In this document: positions 1 to 9,648 of the stretch, piece by piece
Layout of the letters: every line of letters begins with the position of its first letter
Position numbering within the stretch: the stretch's first letter is position 1
Assembly: GCF_900187505.1 (NCBI RefSeq)
Contig: NZ_FYDL01000008.1
Span: 124,001 to 188,000 of the forward strand
Length of the DNA stretch: 64,000 bases
From: Pseudomonas sp. Irchel s3h17
Lineage (GTDB): Bacteria > Pseudomonadota > Gammaproteobacteria > Pseudomonadales > Pseudomonadaceae
Direction of reading: 5' to 3'
Translations under genes and position numbers: made by a program
The notes under the pieces: model-generated
The model's input: the letters and a program-made list of their open reading frames with translations, nothing else
The model's database searches: none
Told to the model about the DNA's origin: nothing

Positions 1-1
1 C

Positions 2-175
2 GACAGCGAAAGCGATGCCGCGATCCCGGCCTTCAAGTTCCCGTTCAAACCGGGTGAACTGGCCGCTGCCAAGCAAGGCAATCAGCCGTGGTACAAGAAC
101 GGCGCCAAGAACGGGCACACCAAGGTGCCAGGCGCAGCGCCTCCGGGCACCCGTCGCTCGATGGGCAAGCGCTGA
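2..175 (+). CDS. 3' end of an unrecognised protein (partial)
   Basis: An open frame enters from the left edge and ends at a TGA at 173-175, giving 57 residues. The tail is basic and rich in Gly, Pro and Lys, and ends in RRSMGKR. Codon use (G/C in third positions) is that of the surrounding genes, so it is probably the true C-terminus of a gene lying mainly outside the window. I do not recognise the family. The following genes are on the opposite strand, so this gene and the one ending at 228 are convergent. Confidence 0.5.
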   Translation, partial: DSESDAAIPAFKFPFKPGELAAAKQGNQPWYKNGAKNGHTKVPGAAPPGTRRSMGKR

Positions 176-227
176 GTCGCTCGCCTGCCCGATCTGCCAG
201 CCCTGGCAGCGTTGCGTGCCGCCTCGA

Positions 228-530
228 TCAGGTGGCGCGTAACGAGACTAGCGCGTCCCTCAGCGGCGCTGCCGCGGTGACCCGCCCCCCGGTCGCCTGC
301 AGGTGTTCTGCAATATAGTCGCCCGACAGTTGAAACTGCCCTTCACCAACCGAAGCCGATAGCGGCTGTGCCTGATCCAGGGCCTGGGTAAGCGCCGTCA
401 TGTCCGGCAAGCAGGCGGTCAATCTGTCGCCAATGAGCGCCGTGGTGCGAATCCCCGGTTGCGCGCATCGCTTCCTGGCGCTGAATGTCGTCACGATGGG
501 CCTGGGGTTCCCCGCTGGGCACGCCTGCAT
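228..530 (-). CDS. Hypothetical protein, possibly partial or frameshifted
   Basis: This frame gives a 100-residue product. Its last 60 residues look like a real folded protein (a TTALIGDRLTACLPD stretch, then alternating hydrophobic and polar residues). The N-terminal 40 residues do not look convincing. The open frame continues upstream to the stop of the neighbouring gene at 606 without a better ATG. A second frame on the same strand (343-684) overlaps it and has a more plausible start, so a one-base indel between the two is possible. Family unknown. The gene follows the secreted protein at 606-932 and may be cotranscribed with it. Confidence 0.35.
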   Translation of the reverse strand: MQACPAGNPRPIVTTFSARKRCAQPGIRTTALIGDRLTACLPDMTALTQALDQAQPLSASVGEGQFQLSGDYIAEHLQATGGRVTAAAPLRDALVSLRAT

Positions 531-605
531 GACCTCGGCAACCCCCGTCAGCCGCCCGCTTCCGGGCCTCGGCGAGGGGCAGGGCCAAGGCCAGTTGTGC
601 GCCAG

Positions 606-932
606 TCACCGGCCCTCGGTGGTCGGCTGGACCGAGTCCCATTCGCTGACATAGGCGGTTTTGCTTTTTTTGTTGTAGAGACACAACTCGGTGCCTGGTT
701 GGCCTTTCATGTGTTTTTGCGGGTACTGACCCTGGAGCAACAGGGCGGTGTAGCCGACGCGATCATCGAACTGCGCGGCGTTGCCCACCGGTTGGGCGTG
801 ACTCAACTGGCTGGCCTGGATGCAGCTGGCGAGCACGGCCTTGTCGTAGGCGGCCCAGGCATCGGGGCTGGAGGCGAGGGCCTGGGTGGCGAGACTGGTC
901 AGGGTGATGAAGAGCAGGGCTGAGGTGTTCAT
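606..932 (-). CDS. Small secreted hypothetical protein
   Basis: The 108-residue product has a clear Sec signal peptide: a short polar start, a hydrophobic core at about residues 4-18 and an ALA-type cleavage site before SSPDAW. The mature part of about 88 residues holds two cysteines (in ASCIQ and ELCLY), which could form a disulfide in the periplasm. A good AAGGAG ribosome site lies just upstream of the ATG. I do not recognise the family. It lies upstream of, and on the same strand as, the doubtful frame at 228-530. Confidence 0.65.
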   Translation of the reverse strand: MNTSALLFITLTSLATQALASSPDAWAAYDKAVLASCIQASQLSHAQPVGNAAQFDDRVGYTALLLQGQYPQKHMKGQPGTELCLYNKKSKTAYVSEWDSVQPTTEGR

Positions 933-1085
933 GGCAGGGCTCCTTAGGGGGCGTTGGAGTATGCCTGATGATTCGACGTCGTTTGTAAGGGGCCCTTCGC
1001 TGGCAATCTGGCCCCTGCAGCGCAGCCACGATCAATCTGCAGCGATTATCCCGACATTTAACAGGCAATGCGCCCCGCTCAAGGC

Positions 1086-1988
1086 TCAGTGCCCTTGCTG
1101 TGCCACCGCTTTGGCGGCGTCGATCAGGCACTTGGTCAGCTCTGGCGAGGAGAACTTGGTCAGCACGGCGTTGGCCCCGGACAGGCGGGCCTTTTCACTG
1201 TTCATCGCGCTGTCCAGGGAGGTGTGCAGCAGGACGTACAGGTGGGAAAAATCCGGGGTTTCGCGCAGGGTTCGCGTGAAGGCATAGCCGTCCATCTCCG
1301 ACATTTCGATGTCCGAGACAATCAGGTTGATCTGCTGCGCGGTGCCTTGCAGGTCCAGCAGGCAGTCGATGGCTTCCTTGGCACTGCGCGCGGTGTGGCA
1401 TTGCAGGCCGAGGTTGCGCAGCGTGTGCACGGACTGTTGCAGCGCCACCTGGCTGTCATCGACCACCAGGATACGTGCGTTGCCCAGCACTTCGGCGTCT
1501 TCCATGCTCAGCTCTGTGGGCGCCATCTCGATCTGTGCCGGGGCGATGCCGTGGATGACTTTCTCGATGTCGAGTACCTGCACCAGTGTGCCGTCGACCG
1601 AGGTCACCCCGGTGATGTACGAGCGCACGCCGCCGGAACCGTAGGGTGGCGGGCGGATGTCGGTGGTCAGGCAATGGACGATCTTGCTCACCGCCTGAAC
1701 GTGCAGGCCCTGTTTGGAGCGGCTGACGTCGGTGACGATCAGGCAACCGCCGTCCGGGTCCGCCAGCGGCCGTTCACCGATGGCCCGGCTCAGGTCGATG
1801 ACCGACAACGAGGTGCCGCGCAAGGTGGCGATGCCTTTGACGTGAGGATGGGACTCCGGCAGCTTGGTCAGCGGCGGACAGGGGATGATTTCACTGACTT
1901 TCAGCAGGTTGATCGCCATCAGCTTGCCGCTGCGCAAGGTAAAGAGCAGAAGCGAGAGTGAGTCTGCGCGGGCTTTGGTGGTGGACAT
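1086..1988 (-). CDS. cheV: Chemotaxis coupling/response-regulator protein CheV
   Basis: The 300-residue product has a CheW-like domain at about 10-150 followed by a receiver domain at about 171-295. This is the CheV arrangement: CheV couples chemoreceptors to CheA and can be phosphorylated for adaptation. The receiver shows the acidic pair D177-D178, the phospho-acceptor Asp at about 226 in VSDIEM, and a Lys in the LTKFSS loop. I chose the ATG at 1986-1988, which follows an AGAAGG ribosome site; the open frame extends 17 codons further without a better start. No other chemotaxis genes are in view, which is common for CheV paralogues in Pseudomonas. It acts at the inner face of the membrane with receptor arrays. 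Confidence 0.88.
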   Translation of the reverse strand: MSTTKARADSLSLLLFTLRSGKLMAINLLKVSEIIPCPPLTKLPESHPHVKGIATLRGTSLSVIDLSRAIGERPLADPDGGCLIVTDVSRSKQGLHVQAVSKIVHCLTTDIRPPPYGSGGVRSYITGVTSVDGTLVQVLDIEKVIHGIAPAQIEMAPTELSMEDAEVLGNARILVVDDSQVALQQSVHTLRNLGLQCHTARSAKEAIDCLLDLQGTAQQINLIVSDIEMSEMDGYAFTRTLRETPDFSHLYVLLHTSLDSAMNSEKARLSGANAVLTKFSSPELTKCLIDAAKAVAQQGH

Positions 1989-2143
1989 ATGAACCTTCTG
2001 TGGAAAAAGGTGGTGGGCGATCACAGGACCGCCAGCCACTATCGATACCGGGTTATCGACGTGTCGGGGGCAGGCTTTAGCCTGGACCGCGACAACAGGT
2101 CAATCGATGAGCCCCTGTGGTGAGGGAGGCTGTCCAGCTGTTG

Positions 2144-3700
2144 TCACTTCATCCCCAGCCGCTTGGCCATCCGCCCCAGGTTCGCCCGATCCAGGCCAAG
2201 TTCACGGGCAGCACTGGCCCAATTGTTCTGGTGGCGTTCAAGGCTGGCGCTGATCAGCTGGCGTTGATAGTGCTCAGTGGCCTGGCGCAGGTCGCCGACA
2301 TCTTGCGTCAGGGGCTGTGGCGCGTGGGGCTCAGGCATCGGCGGGGCGTCAGGCGTGTCGTGGGGCAAATCCAGGTCCGCCGCACTGAGGCTCAGAATTT
2401 TCGGTCGCTCCCGGGTGCTGCCCAGGGCCTTCAACGCACTGCGGCCGATCAGGTGTTCAAGCTCGCGGACGTTGCCCGGCCAGCTATAGGCCAGCAGTGA
2501 TGCCTGGGCGTCGCTGTTCAGGCGCAAGCTGTTGAGGCCCATGCGCGAGCGGTTCTGCTCAAGGAAATAGCCGCTGAGCAACAGCACATCCCGACCCCGC
2601 TCACGCAGTGCCGGGACCCGCAACGGGTAGACGCTCAGGCGATGGTAGAAGTCGGCACGGTAGCGGCCGTCGCGCACTTCGACCGCCAGGTCACGGTTGG
2701 TCGCGGCGATCAGGCGCACGTCGACCTGATGCTCCTTGTCCGACCCCAGGCGCTGCAACTGGCCGCTTTGCAGCACGCGCAACAGCTTGGCCTGCACGGT
2801 CAGTGACAGCTCGCCCACCTCGTCGAGAAACAGTGTGCCGCCGTTGGCCAGTTCGAACTTGCCGCGCCGGTCGCTGGTGGCCCCGGTGAAGGCCCCGCGC
2901 ACATGACCGAACAACTCGCTTTCCACCAGCGTGTCGGGCAGGGCGGCGCAGTTGAGGCTGATGATCGGTTTGTCGGCGCGAGGTGATGCGGCATGGATGG
3001 CCTGGGCCACCAGTTCCTTGCCAACCCCGGTTTCCCCGGTGATCAGCACCGTCAGGTCGCTGCCTGCGACCAGATTGATTTCTTCGACCAAGCGCTTGTG
3101 GGCCTTGCTCTGGCCGATCATTTCCCGGTCTTGCTGCCCGCTGGCCTGACGATAGACCTCGGCCCGCTGGTGTTCGTCTTCAACCCGATTGGCCAGCCGT
3201 TCGATGCGTTCGGCCGCATTGACGGTCGCCGCCGCAAGGCTGGCGAAAGCTTGCAGGGCATCCAGTTCGATGGGTTCGAAACGCTTCGGGTCCAGGGCGT
3301 CCAGCGTCAACAAGCCCCATGGGCGTTCATCGATAAACAGTGGGCAGCCCATGCAATCGTGGACTTCCAGGTGCTCATGGAGGCCATCGACCAGCCCGTC
3401 GTACGGGTCCGGCAGGTGGCTGTCCGCGTCGAAGCGCGTCGGGCCGGGGCTGCTGAGCAGCGCGGCAAAGCGCGGATGTTCGCTGACCTTGAAGCGTCGC
3501 CCCAGGGTATCGGTGCTCAGGCCATCCACCGCCAACGGCACCAGCCATTCGCCGTCCAGGCGCAACAAGGCCGCGGCATCGCAGGGGAGCAGGGCGCGCA
3601 TGGCTTCGAGCAGGCGTCGGTAGCGCTCGCCTTCGGGCAATTCACGGGAAAGGTCAGAGACCAGTGGCAGTAGCGTGGTGAGCAAGGATTTTGCAGTCAT
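2144..3700 (-). CDS. fhpR: NorR/FhpR-type nitric-oxide-responsive sigma54 activator
   Basis: The 518-residue product has an N-terminal GAF domain (about 25-165), a AAA+ sigma54-interaction domain (about 195-430) and a C-terminal Fis-type helix-turn-helix (last 45 residues, ending near [16 protein letters not shown]). Visible motifs are Walker A GETGVGKE at 222-229, GAFTGA at 269-274 and Walker B FLDE at 291-294. The GAF segment DPYDG followed by HDCMGCP resembles the iron-binding region by which NorR senses NO. It is divergent from hmp, the arrangement known for fhpR-fhp in P. aeruginosa. It probably activates hmp from RNA polymerase-sigma54 when NO binds. NorR proper controls norVW or norCB, which are not in this window, so the name FhpR follows from context. 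Confidence 0.88.
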   Translation of the reverse strand: MTAKSLLTTLLPLVSDLSRELPEGERYRRLLEAMRALLPCDAAALLRLDGEWLVPLAVDGLSTDTLGRRFKVSEHPRFAALLSSPGPTRFDADSHLPDPYDGLVDGLHEHLEVHDCMGCPLFIDERPWGLLTLDALDPKRFEPIELDALQAFASLAAATVNAAERIERLANRVEDEHQRAEVYRQASGQQDREMIGQSKAHKRLVEEINLVAGSDLTVLITGETGVGKELVAQAIHAASPRADKPIISLNCAALPDTLVESELFGHVRGAFTGATSDRRGKFELANGGTLFLDEVGELSLTVQAKLLRVLQSGQLQRLGSDKEHQVDVRLIAATNRDLAVEVRDGRYRADFYHRLSVYPLRVPALRERGRDVLLLSGYFLEQNRSRMGLNSLRLNSDAQASLLAYSWPGNVRELEHLIGRSALKALGSTRERPKILSLSAADLDLPHDTPDAPPMPEPHAPQPLTQDVGDLRQATEHYQRQLISASLERHQNNWASAARELGLDRANLGRMAKRLGMK

Positions 3701-3712
3701 ATTGACTCCATG

Positions 3713-3751
3713 TAGTCGGGATGACTATAAGCCTGCCTGTGTCGATGTGAC
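3713..3751. promoter_or_regulatory. Two GT-N7-AC sites for the NorR/FhpR activator
   Basis: TAGTC-GGGAT-GACTA at 3713-3727 is a dyad with perfect 5-bp arms and contains GT-N7-AC (GT 3715-3716, AC 3724-3725). A second GT-N7-AC lies at 3741-3751. GT-(N7)-AC is the reported NorR operator core. Both lie between the divergent fhpR and hmp genes, where upstream activator sites of hmp are expected. The first overlaps the fhpR leader and could also mediate autoregulation. Confidence 0.55.
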
Positions 3752-3791
3752 TACAAATTACTTAACTTGTTGATTTATATGGTTTTAATTG

Positions 3792-3809
3792 TTGGCATGA
3801 AAACTGATT
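3792..3809 (+). promoter_or_regulatory. Possible degenerate sigma54 promoter of hmp
   Basis: TTGGCATG-AAAA-CTGATT matches the -24 half of the sigma54 consensus (TTGGCACG-N4-TTGCW) well but the -12 half poorly: GA stands where GC is expected. It lies 49 bp upstream of the hmp ATG and 41 bp downstream of the second NorR-type site, a sensible geometry. It is the best candidate in the gap but a weak one. Confidence 0.35.
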
Positions 3810-3857
3810 ACTAATGGGTAATTCATTAGAAAAGCAGTCGTTCAGGAGTACCCCCTT

Positions 3858-5039
3858 ATGCTTAGTGCGCAAGACCGTGCCATCGTCAAATCCACTGTTC
3901 CGTTGCTCGAAAGCGGCGGCGAAGCCCTGATCACCCACTTCTATCGCATGATGCTCTCTGAGTACCCAGAAGTGCGGCCACTGTTCAACCAGGCTCACCA
4001 GGCCAGCGGCGACCAGCCTCGGGCGCTGGCCAACGGCGTGTTGATGTATGCACGGCACATCGACCAGCTGGATCAACTGGGCGATCTGGTGGCCAAGATC
4101 ATCAACAAGCACGTGGCCCTGCAAATTCTTCCGGAACACTACCCGATCGTCGGCAGTTGCCTGCTGCGAGCGATTTCCGAAGTGCTGGGTGAGGAAATCG
4201 CCACGCCGCAAGTGATGAGTGCCTGGGGCGCCGCCTACGGTCAACTGGCCGACATCCTGATCGGTGCCGAAGCCGCGATCTACGACCAGAAAGCCGAAGC
4301 CGTCGGTGGCTGGCGCGGTGAGCGGGAATTCACACTGGCCAAGCGTGTGGAGGAAAGTGCGGAAATCACCTCGTTCTACTTCGAACCTGTGGACAAAGGG
4401 CCGATCCTCGCTGCGGAGCCAGGCCAGTACATCGGCATGAAGCTGATGCTGGAGGGGGAAGAGATTCGTCGCAATTATTCGCTGTCGTCCCTGGGCCATG
4501 ACGGTCAGTACCGCATCAGCGTCAAGCGCGAAGACGGTGGTCGTGCGTCGAACTACCTGCACGACCAGTTCCAGGTCGGTGCCAGCATCCAACTGTTCCC
4601 GCCAGCGGGCGACTTCACCCTGACCGCCAGCGACAAGCCGCTGGTGCTGATCAGCGGCGGTGTCGGCATCACCCCGACCCTGGCCATGCTGGAAGCGGCA
4701 CTGGCCACCGAGCGCCCGGTGCACTTTATCCACTGTGCGCGTAACGGCGCTGTGCATGCCTTCCGCGACTGGATCGACGGCCTGGCCGAACGTCATCCCC
4801 AGCTCAAGCGCTTTTACTGCTATGCCGAGGATGACGGCGTCAGCCCGGCGGCGCATCAGGTCGGGTTGTTGAGCCAGGAAACCCTTGGGCAATGGTTGCC
4901 TGAGCAACGAGACCTGGACGCGTACTTCCTGGGCCCCAAAGGCTTCATGACGGCGATCAAGCGCCACCTGAAGGCGTTGGGTGTGCCAGAGAGTCAGAGC
5001 CGCTACGAGTTCTTCGGGCCGGCTGCGACGCTGGAATAA
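3858..5039 (+). CDS. hmp: Flavohaemoprotein, nitric oxide dioxygenase
   Basis: The 393-residue product has a globin domain (about 1-140), an FAD-binding ferredoxin-reductase-like domain (about 150-255) and a C-terminal NAD-binding domain (about 265-390). This is the full flavohaemoglobin layout. The proximal haem His sits in INKHVAL, the FAD motif is RRNYSLSS, and the NAD domain starts at LISGGVGITP. The enzyme converts NO, O2 and NAD(P)H to nitrate in the cytoplasm and protects against nitrosative stress. AGGAG lies about 10 bases upstream of the ATG. It is divergent from fhpR with activator sites between. In P. aeruginosa the same gene is called fhp. Confidence 0.95.
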   Translation: MLSAQDRAIVKSTVPLLESGGEALITHFYRMMLSEYPEVRPLFNQAHQASGDQPRALANGVLMYARHIDQLDQLGDLVAKIINKHVALQILPEHYPIVGSCLLRAISEVLGEEIATPQVMSAWGAAYGQLADILIGAEAAIYDQKAEAVGGWRGEREFTLAKRVEESAEITSFYFEPVDKGPILAAEPGQYIGMKLMLEGEEIRRNYSLSSLGHDGQYRISVKREDGGRASNYLHDQFQVGASIQLFPPAGDFTLTASDKPLVLISGGVGITPTLAMLEAALATERPVHFIHCARNGAVHAFRDWIDGLAERHPQLKRFYCYAEDDGVSPAAHQVGLLSQETLGQWLPEQRDLDAYFLGPKGFMTAIKRHLKALGVPESQSRYEFFGPAATLE

Positions 5040-5056
5040 CCAATCAGACGCGCTCT

Positions 5057-5114
5057 CTGGCAAGCCGGTTCCTGCAGATGATCGCCATCCTGTAGGCGCC
5101 GGCTTGCCGGCGAA
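5057..5114. repeat. REP palindrome pair
   Basis: Two inverted REP-like units flank a 12-base spacer. The left unit contains GGCAAGCCGG and the right contains GGCGCCGGCTTGCCGGCG. They sit in the gap between the convergently placed end of hmp and the promoter region of dsbB. This is one of several REP doublets in the window, each with a slightly different core. Confidence 0.7.
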
Positions 5115-5338
5115 GGCGACATTCGCCTCGTCTCAGATCCCACCGTTTAATCCCCTGTTAATACGCCTGCCGTTAATTCCCTCCTGCTGAATCCCTCGGA
5201 TTATCCGCCAACACCAGACGTGCTCAACGGGCGCGGCCTGCGTGTAGACTGGCGGTCATTGATACCCGACAGAGGCCTGGCGCCTGGCGACCAGGGATCT
5301 GTCGAACACAACCTGCATGTTTGACGAAGGAACCCGGA

Positions 5339-5848
5339 ATGAATGAGGAAATGATGCGGTTGGCGCGTGAGCGGCGTTATCTGGTGCTGCTGGGGCTGAT
5401 CTGCCTGGCGCTGATCGGCGGTGCCCTGTACATGCAGATCGTGCTGGGTGAGGCGCCATGCCCGCTGTGCATCCTGCAACGCTATGCGCTGCTGCTGATT
5501 GCAATCAGTGCCTTCGCCGGGGCCGCCATGCATACCCGTCGTAGGATCAGCGTGTTTGAAGGGCTGGTGGTGATCTTTGCCCTGGCCGGCGCGGGTACGG
5601 CTGCGCATCACGTCTACACCCAGTTCTACCCGGCCGTCAGCTGCGGCATCGATGTGCTGCAACCGATTGTCGACGGTTTGCCACTGGCCAAGATCTTCCC
5701 GCTGGTGTTCCAGGTAGACGGTTTCTGCGCTACGCCGTACCCGCCGATCCTCGGTCTGTCGCTGGCACAGTGGGCCCTGGTGGCCTTCGTGTTGACGGCG
5801 GTACTGGTGCCGTTGCTGGTCTCGCGCAACCGCAAGCACTTGAACTGA
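5339..5848 (+). CDS. dsbB: Disulfide bond formation protein B
   Basis: The 169-residue product has four hydrophobic segments (about 13-32, 43-62, 70-88 and 142-162) as expected for DsbB. The first periplasmic loop carries CPLC and the second carries a separated Cys pair (in AVSCGI and DGFCATP). DsbB re-oxidises DsbA and passes electrons to quinone at the inner membrane. I chose the ATG at 5339, preceded by GAAGGA; a TTG six codons upstream is in frame but has no ribosome site. Pseudomonas often has two DsbB paralogues, and I cannot say which this is. It stands alone, followed by a strong terminator. Confidence 0.93.
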   Translation: MNEEMMRLARERRYLVLLGLICLALIGGALYMQIVLGEAPCPLCILQRYALLLIAISAFAGAAMHTRRRISVFEGLVVIFALAGAGTAAHHVYTQFYPAVSCGIDVLQPIVDGLPLAKIFPLVFQVDGFCATPYPPILGLSLAQWALVAFVLTAVLVPLLVSRNRKHLN

Positions 5849-5881
5849 AGGCGGTCGCCACCCCCGGCGGAGCAGCCCCTG

Positions 5882-5918
5882 AAAACGCCCCGGTCCTCGA
5901 AAGAGGCCGGGGCGTTTT
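5882..5918 (+). terminator. Rho-independent terminator of dsbB
   Basis: Arms AAAACGCCCCGG (5882-5893) and CCGGGGCGTTTT (5907-5918) are perfectly complementary. The inner bases CCTC and GAGG extend the stem after a single-base bulge, with a GAAA loop. The run of T after a G/C-rich stem is typical. The A-run on the other side could let it act in both directions. Confidence 0.88.
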
Positions 5919-6666
5919 GCATTTCAGCCACCCGGTAAAGGCATCGTGATGTGGGGCAAGGAAGGGTGCGGCGCATGTGCGACATGTTGTCACAGCTTTG
6001 GTGTGGCAAGGCATTTCAAAAAATGCGTTTAGTCATTGAAAGATACAAAGAATTAGCTCGAGCAAGCGCAGTCGCTGAAACCCGGCGAGACAGTGCAATG
6101 GGCAGTTTTAACAGGCTTGGGTGAATGGCCGCAGGCCTTGTGAAAAGGGGGCTTTGGCGAGCCTGGGGATACCCGGGATGGTAACAAGGCGGTCTGGGTT
6201 GCCGGCAGTAGGCTTACTTTTTTTGGGGTTCTTGTTGAGAATTAATCGCGATAAGATCGGCAATCTTTACAGGATTCGTTAATGATTGTTGCTGTATCCG
6301 ATAAAAATTATTTCGAGATGAGACATGGTTTATAAAACGTTACATATCTACAATCGCCCGCACTGAAATTCCGGCACTGCTCACCCCTGAGCAGAGAAGG
6401 GTGGTCGAGGAGCCGTTTCAAGGCTTCATGCGACCCCGGGTGCCGGCGCCTTCCACGTATCCGCACCAAATGGAATTGGTCTGTAACTAGGCCTTTGACC
6501 ACGAATTCGAATAAGAACTCAACGCTAGCCCAGGATGTGTCGATCGCCATGTAAGCGCGACGGGCAGGCCCTTATTCAATCCAAGAAAAATGCCAACCCT
6601 TGGCAGGGTGAAGTGTTGGCGATCAAAACCCAACTGCATTGCGCAAGCTGCTTTAGAGGTCGTGAG
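5919..6666 (+). other. Long untranslated region upstream of cyoA
   Basis: About 750 bases hold no convincing gene on either strand. Base composition becomes AT-rich from about 6210 to 6350, which is the likely promoter area for the cyo operon. I could not assign firm -35/-10 boxes or an Anr site. An AAGAAAAA stretch at 6583-6590 fits the AANAANAA pattern bound by Hfq/Crc, but it lies about 75 bases upstream of the start codon, so its role is uncertain. If transcription starts near 6300, the cyoA mRNA has an unusually long leader. Confidence 0.4.
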
Positions 6667-7611
6667 ATGAGTAAAAACAGGTACCCCAGATTACTAGGCC
6701 TAGTGCCGCTGCTCGGCACGTTGTTGCTGGGAGGCTGCAACATGACCCTGCTCGATCCCAAGGGCCAGGTTGGCCTGGATGAGCGAAACCTGATCATCAC
6801 CGCCACGCTGTTGATGCTGCTGGTCGTTGTGCCGGTCATCATCATGACCTTCGCCTTCGCCTGGAAATACCGTGCGTCGAACACCAAGGCCGACTACGCG
6901 CCGAAGTGGAACCACTCCACCAAGATCGAAATCGCCGTGTGGACCGTACCGGTGCTGATCATCATCGCCCTGGGTTACGTCACCTACAAGTCGACCCACG
7001 CCCTGGACCCGTACCGCCCGCTGGAATCGGACGTCAAGCCGATCACCATCGAAGTGGTCGCCATGGACTGGAAGTGGCTGTTCATCTACCCGGAACAAGG
7101 CATCGCCACGGTCAACAAGATCGTGTTCCCGGCCCACACCCCGATCAATTTCAAGGTGACTTCGGACACCGTGATGAACTCGTTTTTCATCCCGGGCCTG
7201 GGTGGCCAGATCTACGCGATGGCCGGCATGCAGACCAAGCTGCACCTGATTGCCAACCAGAACGCCGAGCTCGACGGTATCTCCGCCAACTACAGCGGCG
7301 CGGGCTTCACCGGCATGAAATTCAAAGCGATCGCAACGACTCAGGAAGATTTCGACGCCTGGGTAAGCGAAGTCAAAAAGGCACCTAAACAGCTTGAACA
7401 AGCTGAATACGCAGCCCTTTCCAAGCAGAGCCAGAACAACCCAGTCGAGCTCTACTCCTCGGTCACGCCAGACCTGTTCCAGATCATCGTCGACAAGTAC
7501 GAAGGCATGAAACCGGGCAAGCCGCTGAAGCACGAGAAGAAAGAGAAAGAAGTGGCCGCGACGCAAGGATCGGACATGAACGCGCATTCAGCTGCCGGGG
7601 CAGAGGAGTAA
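6667..7611 (+). CDS. cyoA: Cytochrome bo3 ubiquinol oxidase subunit II
   Basis: The 314-residue product is a lipoprotein: the signal peptide ends in the lipobox LLGGC with Cys24. Two membrane helices follow (about 42-65 and 88-108), then a periplasmic cupredoxin-like domain that lacks the CuA ligands, as in quinol oxidases, and the CyoA C-terminal extension. The ATG at 6667 gives a normal signal peptide; the frame is open 44 codons further upstream but that stretch does not look coded. It is the first gene of cyoABCDE, with 3 bases to cyoB. The enzyme oxidises ubiquinol and reduces O2 with proton pumping under high aeration. Confidence 0.96.
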   Translation: MSKNRYPRLLGLVPLLGTLLLGGCNMTLLDPKGQVGLDERNLIITATLLMLLVVVPVIIMTFAFAWKYRASNTKADYAPKWNHSTKIEIAVWTVPVLIIIALGYVTYKSTHALDPYRPLESDVKPITIEVVAMDWKWLFIYPEQGIATVNKIVFPAHTPINFKVTSDTVMNSFFIPGLGGQIYAMAGMQTKLHLIANQNAELDGISANYSGAGFTGMKFKAIATTQEDFDAWVSEVKKAPKQLEQAEYAALSKQSQNNPVELYSSVTPDLFQIIVDKYEGMKPGKPLKHEKKEKEVAATQGSDMNAHSAAGAEE

Positions 7612-7614
7612 ACG

Positions 7615-9645
7615 ATGTTTGGTAAATTAAGTTGGGAAGCGGTTCCGTTCCACGAGCCGATCGTGATGGTGACCATCGCCATGATCGCGCTCGGTGGTCT
7701 GGCGCTGTTCGCTGCAATCACCTACTTCAAGAAGTGGACTTACCTGTGGACCGAGTGGCTGACCTCGGTCGACCACAAGAAAATCGGCGTGATGTACATC
7801 ATCGTCGCCATGGTCATGCTGCTGCGCGGTTTTGCCGACGCCATCATGATGCGTACCCAGTTGGCCATGGCCACCGAGGGTTCGCCGGGCTACCTGCCAC
7901 CTGAACACTATGACCAGATCTTCACCGCTCACGGTGTGATCATGATCATCTTCATGGCGATGCCATTCTTCACCGGCCTGATGAACCTGGCAGTGCCGCT
8001 GCAGATCGGCGCGCGTGACGTTGCCTTCCCGTTCCTGAACTCCCTGAGTTTCTGGTTGCTGGTGTCCGGCGTGGTGCTGGTCAACCTGTCCCTGGGCGTT
8101 GGCGAATTCGCCAAGACCGGCTGGGTTGCCTATCCGCCGCTGTCGGGCCTGCAATACAGTCCGGGCGTGGGGATGGACTACTACATCTGGGCGCTACAGC
8201 TATCGGGACTCGGGACGACGCTGACGGGGGTCAACTTCCTGGCCACCGTGCTGAAAATGCGTACCCCGGGCATGAAGCTGATGGACATGCCGATCTTCAC
8301 CTGGACCTGCACCTGGGCCAACGTCCTGATCGTGGCTTCGTTCCCGATCCTGACCGCTACCCTGGCACTGCTGACGCTTGACCGTTACATGGATTTCCAC
8401 ATTTTCACCAATGAACTTGGTGGTAATCCGATGATGTACGTCAACCTGTTCTGGGCCTGGGGTCACCCCGAGGTGTACATCCTGATCCTGCCGGCGTTCG
8501 GCATCTTCTCCGAAGTCATTTCGACCTTCACCGGCAAGAAACTGTTCGGCCATCACTCGATGATCTACGCCAGCGGCGCGATCTCGGTGCTGGGCTTCAT
8601 GGTGTGGCTGCACCACTTCTTCACCATGGGTTCGGGGGCCAGCGTCAACGCCTTCTTCGGCCTGGCGACGATGCTGATTTCGATCCCGACGGGGGTGAAG
8701 CTATTCAACTGGCTGTTCACCATCTACCGTGGCCGCCTGCAGTTCACCAGCCAGGTGCTGTGGACCCTGGGCTTCATGGTGACCTTCGCCATCGGCGGCA
8801 TGACCGGCGTACTGCTGGCCATCCCGGGTGCTGACTTCGTCCTGCACAACAGCCTGTTCGTGATCGCGCACTTCCATAACGTGATCATCGGCGGCGCCGT
8901 GTTCGGCTACATCGCCGGCTTCGGCTTCTACTTCCCGAAAGCGTTCGGCTTCAAGCTGCACGAAGGTTGGGGCAAGGCCGCGTTCTGGTTCTGGATCTCG
9001 GGCTTCTTCGTCGCGTTCATGCCGCTCTATGCACTGGGCTTCATGGGCATGACCCGTCGTCTGAACGCCACCACCAACCCTGAGTGGGTGCCTTACCTGT
9101 ACGTGGCCATGTTCGGTGCGGTGATGATCGCCGTCGGCATCGCCTGCCAGCTGATCCAGCTCTACGTCAGCGTGCGTGACCGCAACAAGCCAGAGAACAT
9201 GTGCGAACACGGCGACCCGTGGAACGCCCATACGCTGGAATGGTCGACCTCGTCGCCACCGCCGTTCTACAACTTTGCCGTACTGCCGAAAGCCGAAAGC
9301 ATCGACCCGTTCACCGAAGCCAAGGAAAACGGTACCGCGTACAAGGCTCCGGCCCGGTACGAACCGATCCACATGCCCAACAACACCGCGACCGGTGTGG
9401 TCATGGGCGCACTGTTGACCGTATTCGGTTTCGCGATGATCTGGCACATCTGGTGGCTGGCTGCCTTCGGCCTGGTCGGCACCGTGGTGTACTTCGTGAT
9501 CCACGCTGCCCGTGATGACCAGGGCTACATGGTGCCGGTAGAGACAATCGAACGCATCGAAGCCGAGCAGCACAAGCGTCTGGTAGCGGCCGGGAAAGTT
9601 CCAGCCACCGCCACCCGTGTTGAAACCTCGTTGGAACAGGCTTAA
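7615..9645 (+). CDS. cyoB: Cytochrome bo3 ubiquinol oxidase subunit I
   Basis: The 676-residue product is a haem-copper oxidase subunit I with about 15 membrane helices. It shows the copper-B/active-site motif [11 protein letters not shown], the HH pair in WLHHFFTMG and the HFHNVI haem-ligand motif. It carries haem b, haem o3 and CuB and is the catalytic, proton-pumping subunit. It follows cyoA after 3 bases and precedes cyoC after 3 bases, so translation is probably coupled. Length matches the family. Confidence 0.97.
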   Translation: MFGKLSWEAVPFHEPIVMVTIAMIALGGLALFAAITYFKKWTYLWTEWLTSVDHKKIGVMYIIVAMVMLLRGFADAIMMRTQLAMATEGSPGYLPPEHYDQIFTAHGVIMIIFMAMPFFTGLMNLAVPLQIGARDVAFPFLNSLSFWLLVSGVVLVNLSLGVGEFAKTGWVAYPPLSGLQYSPGVGMDYYIWALQLSGLGTTLTGVNFLATVLKMRTPGMKLMDMPIFTWTCTWANVLIVASFPILTATLALLTLDRYMDFHIFTNELGGNPMMYVNLFWAWGHPEVYILILPAFGIFSEVISTFTGKKLFGHHSMIYASGAISVLGFMVWLHHFFTMGSGASVNAFFGLATMLISIPTGVKLFNWLFTIYRGRLQFTSQVLWTLGFMVTFAIGGMTGVLLAIPGADFVLHNSLFVIAHFHNVIIGGAVFGYIAGFGFYFPKAFGFKLHEGWGKAAFWFWISGFFVAFMPLYALGFMGMTRRLNATTNPEWVPYLYVAMFGAVMIAVGIACQLIQLYVSVRDRNKPENMCEHGDPWNAHTLEWSTSSPPPFYNFAVLPKAESIDPFTEAKENGTAYKAPARYEPIHMPNNTATGVVMGALLTVFGFAMIWHIWWLAAFGLVGTVVYFVIHAARDDQGYMVPVETIERIEAEQHKRLVAAGKVPATATRVETSLEQA

Positions 9646-9648
9646 ACC

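Noticed and set aside
1988-2143. Terminator between cheV start and the fhpR end
   Set aside because: I looked for a G/C-rich hairpin with a T-run and found none; transcription of fhpR may run on or end by Rho.
3762-5063. Long open frame (433 codons) on the minus strand opposite hmp
   Set aside because: It is the mirror of the hmp coding strand in a G/C-rich genome. The product is His/Gln/Arg-rich without a recognisable fold, and hmp is certain.
6308-6550. 80-codon frame on the minus strand upstream of cyoA
   Set aside because: No ribosome site, atypical composition, and it lies in the cyo leader and promoter region.
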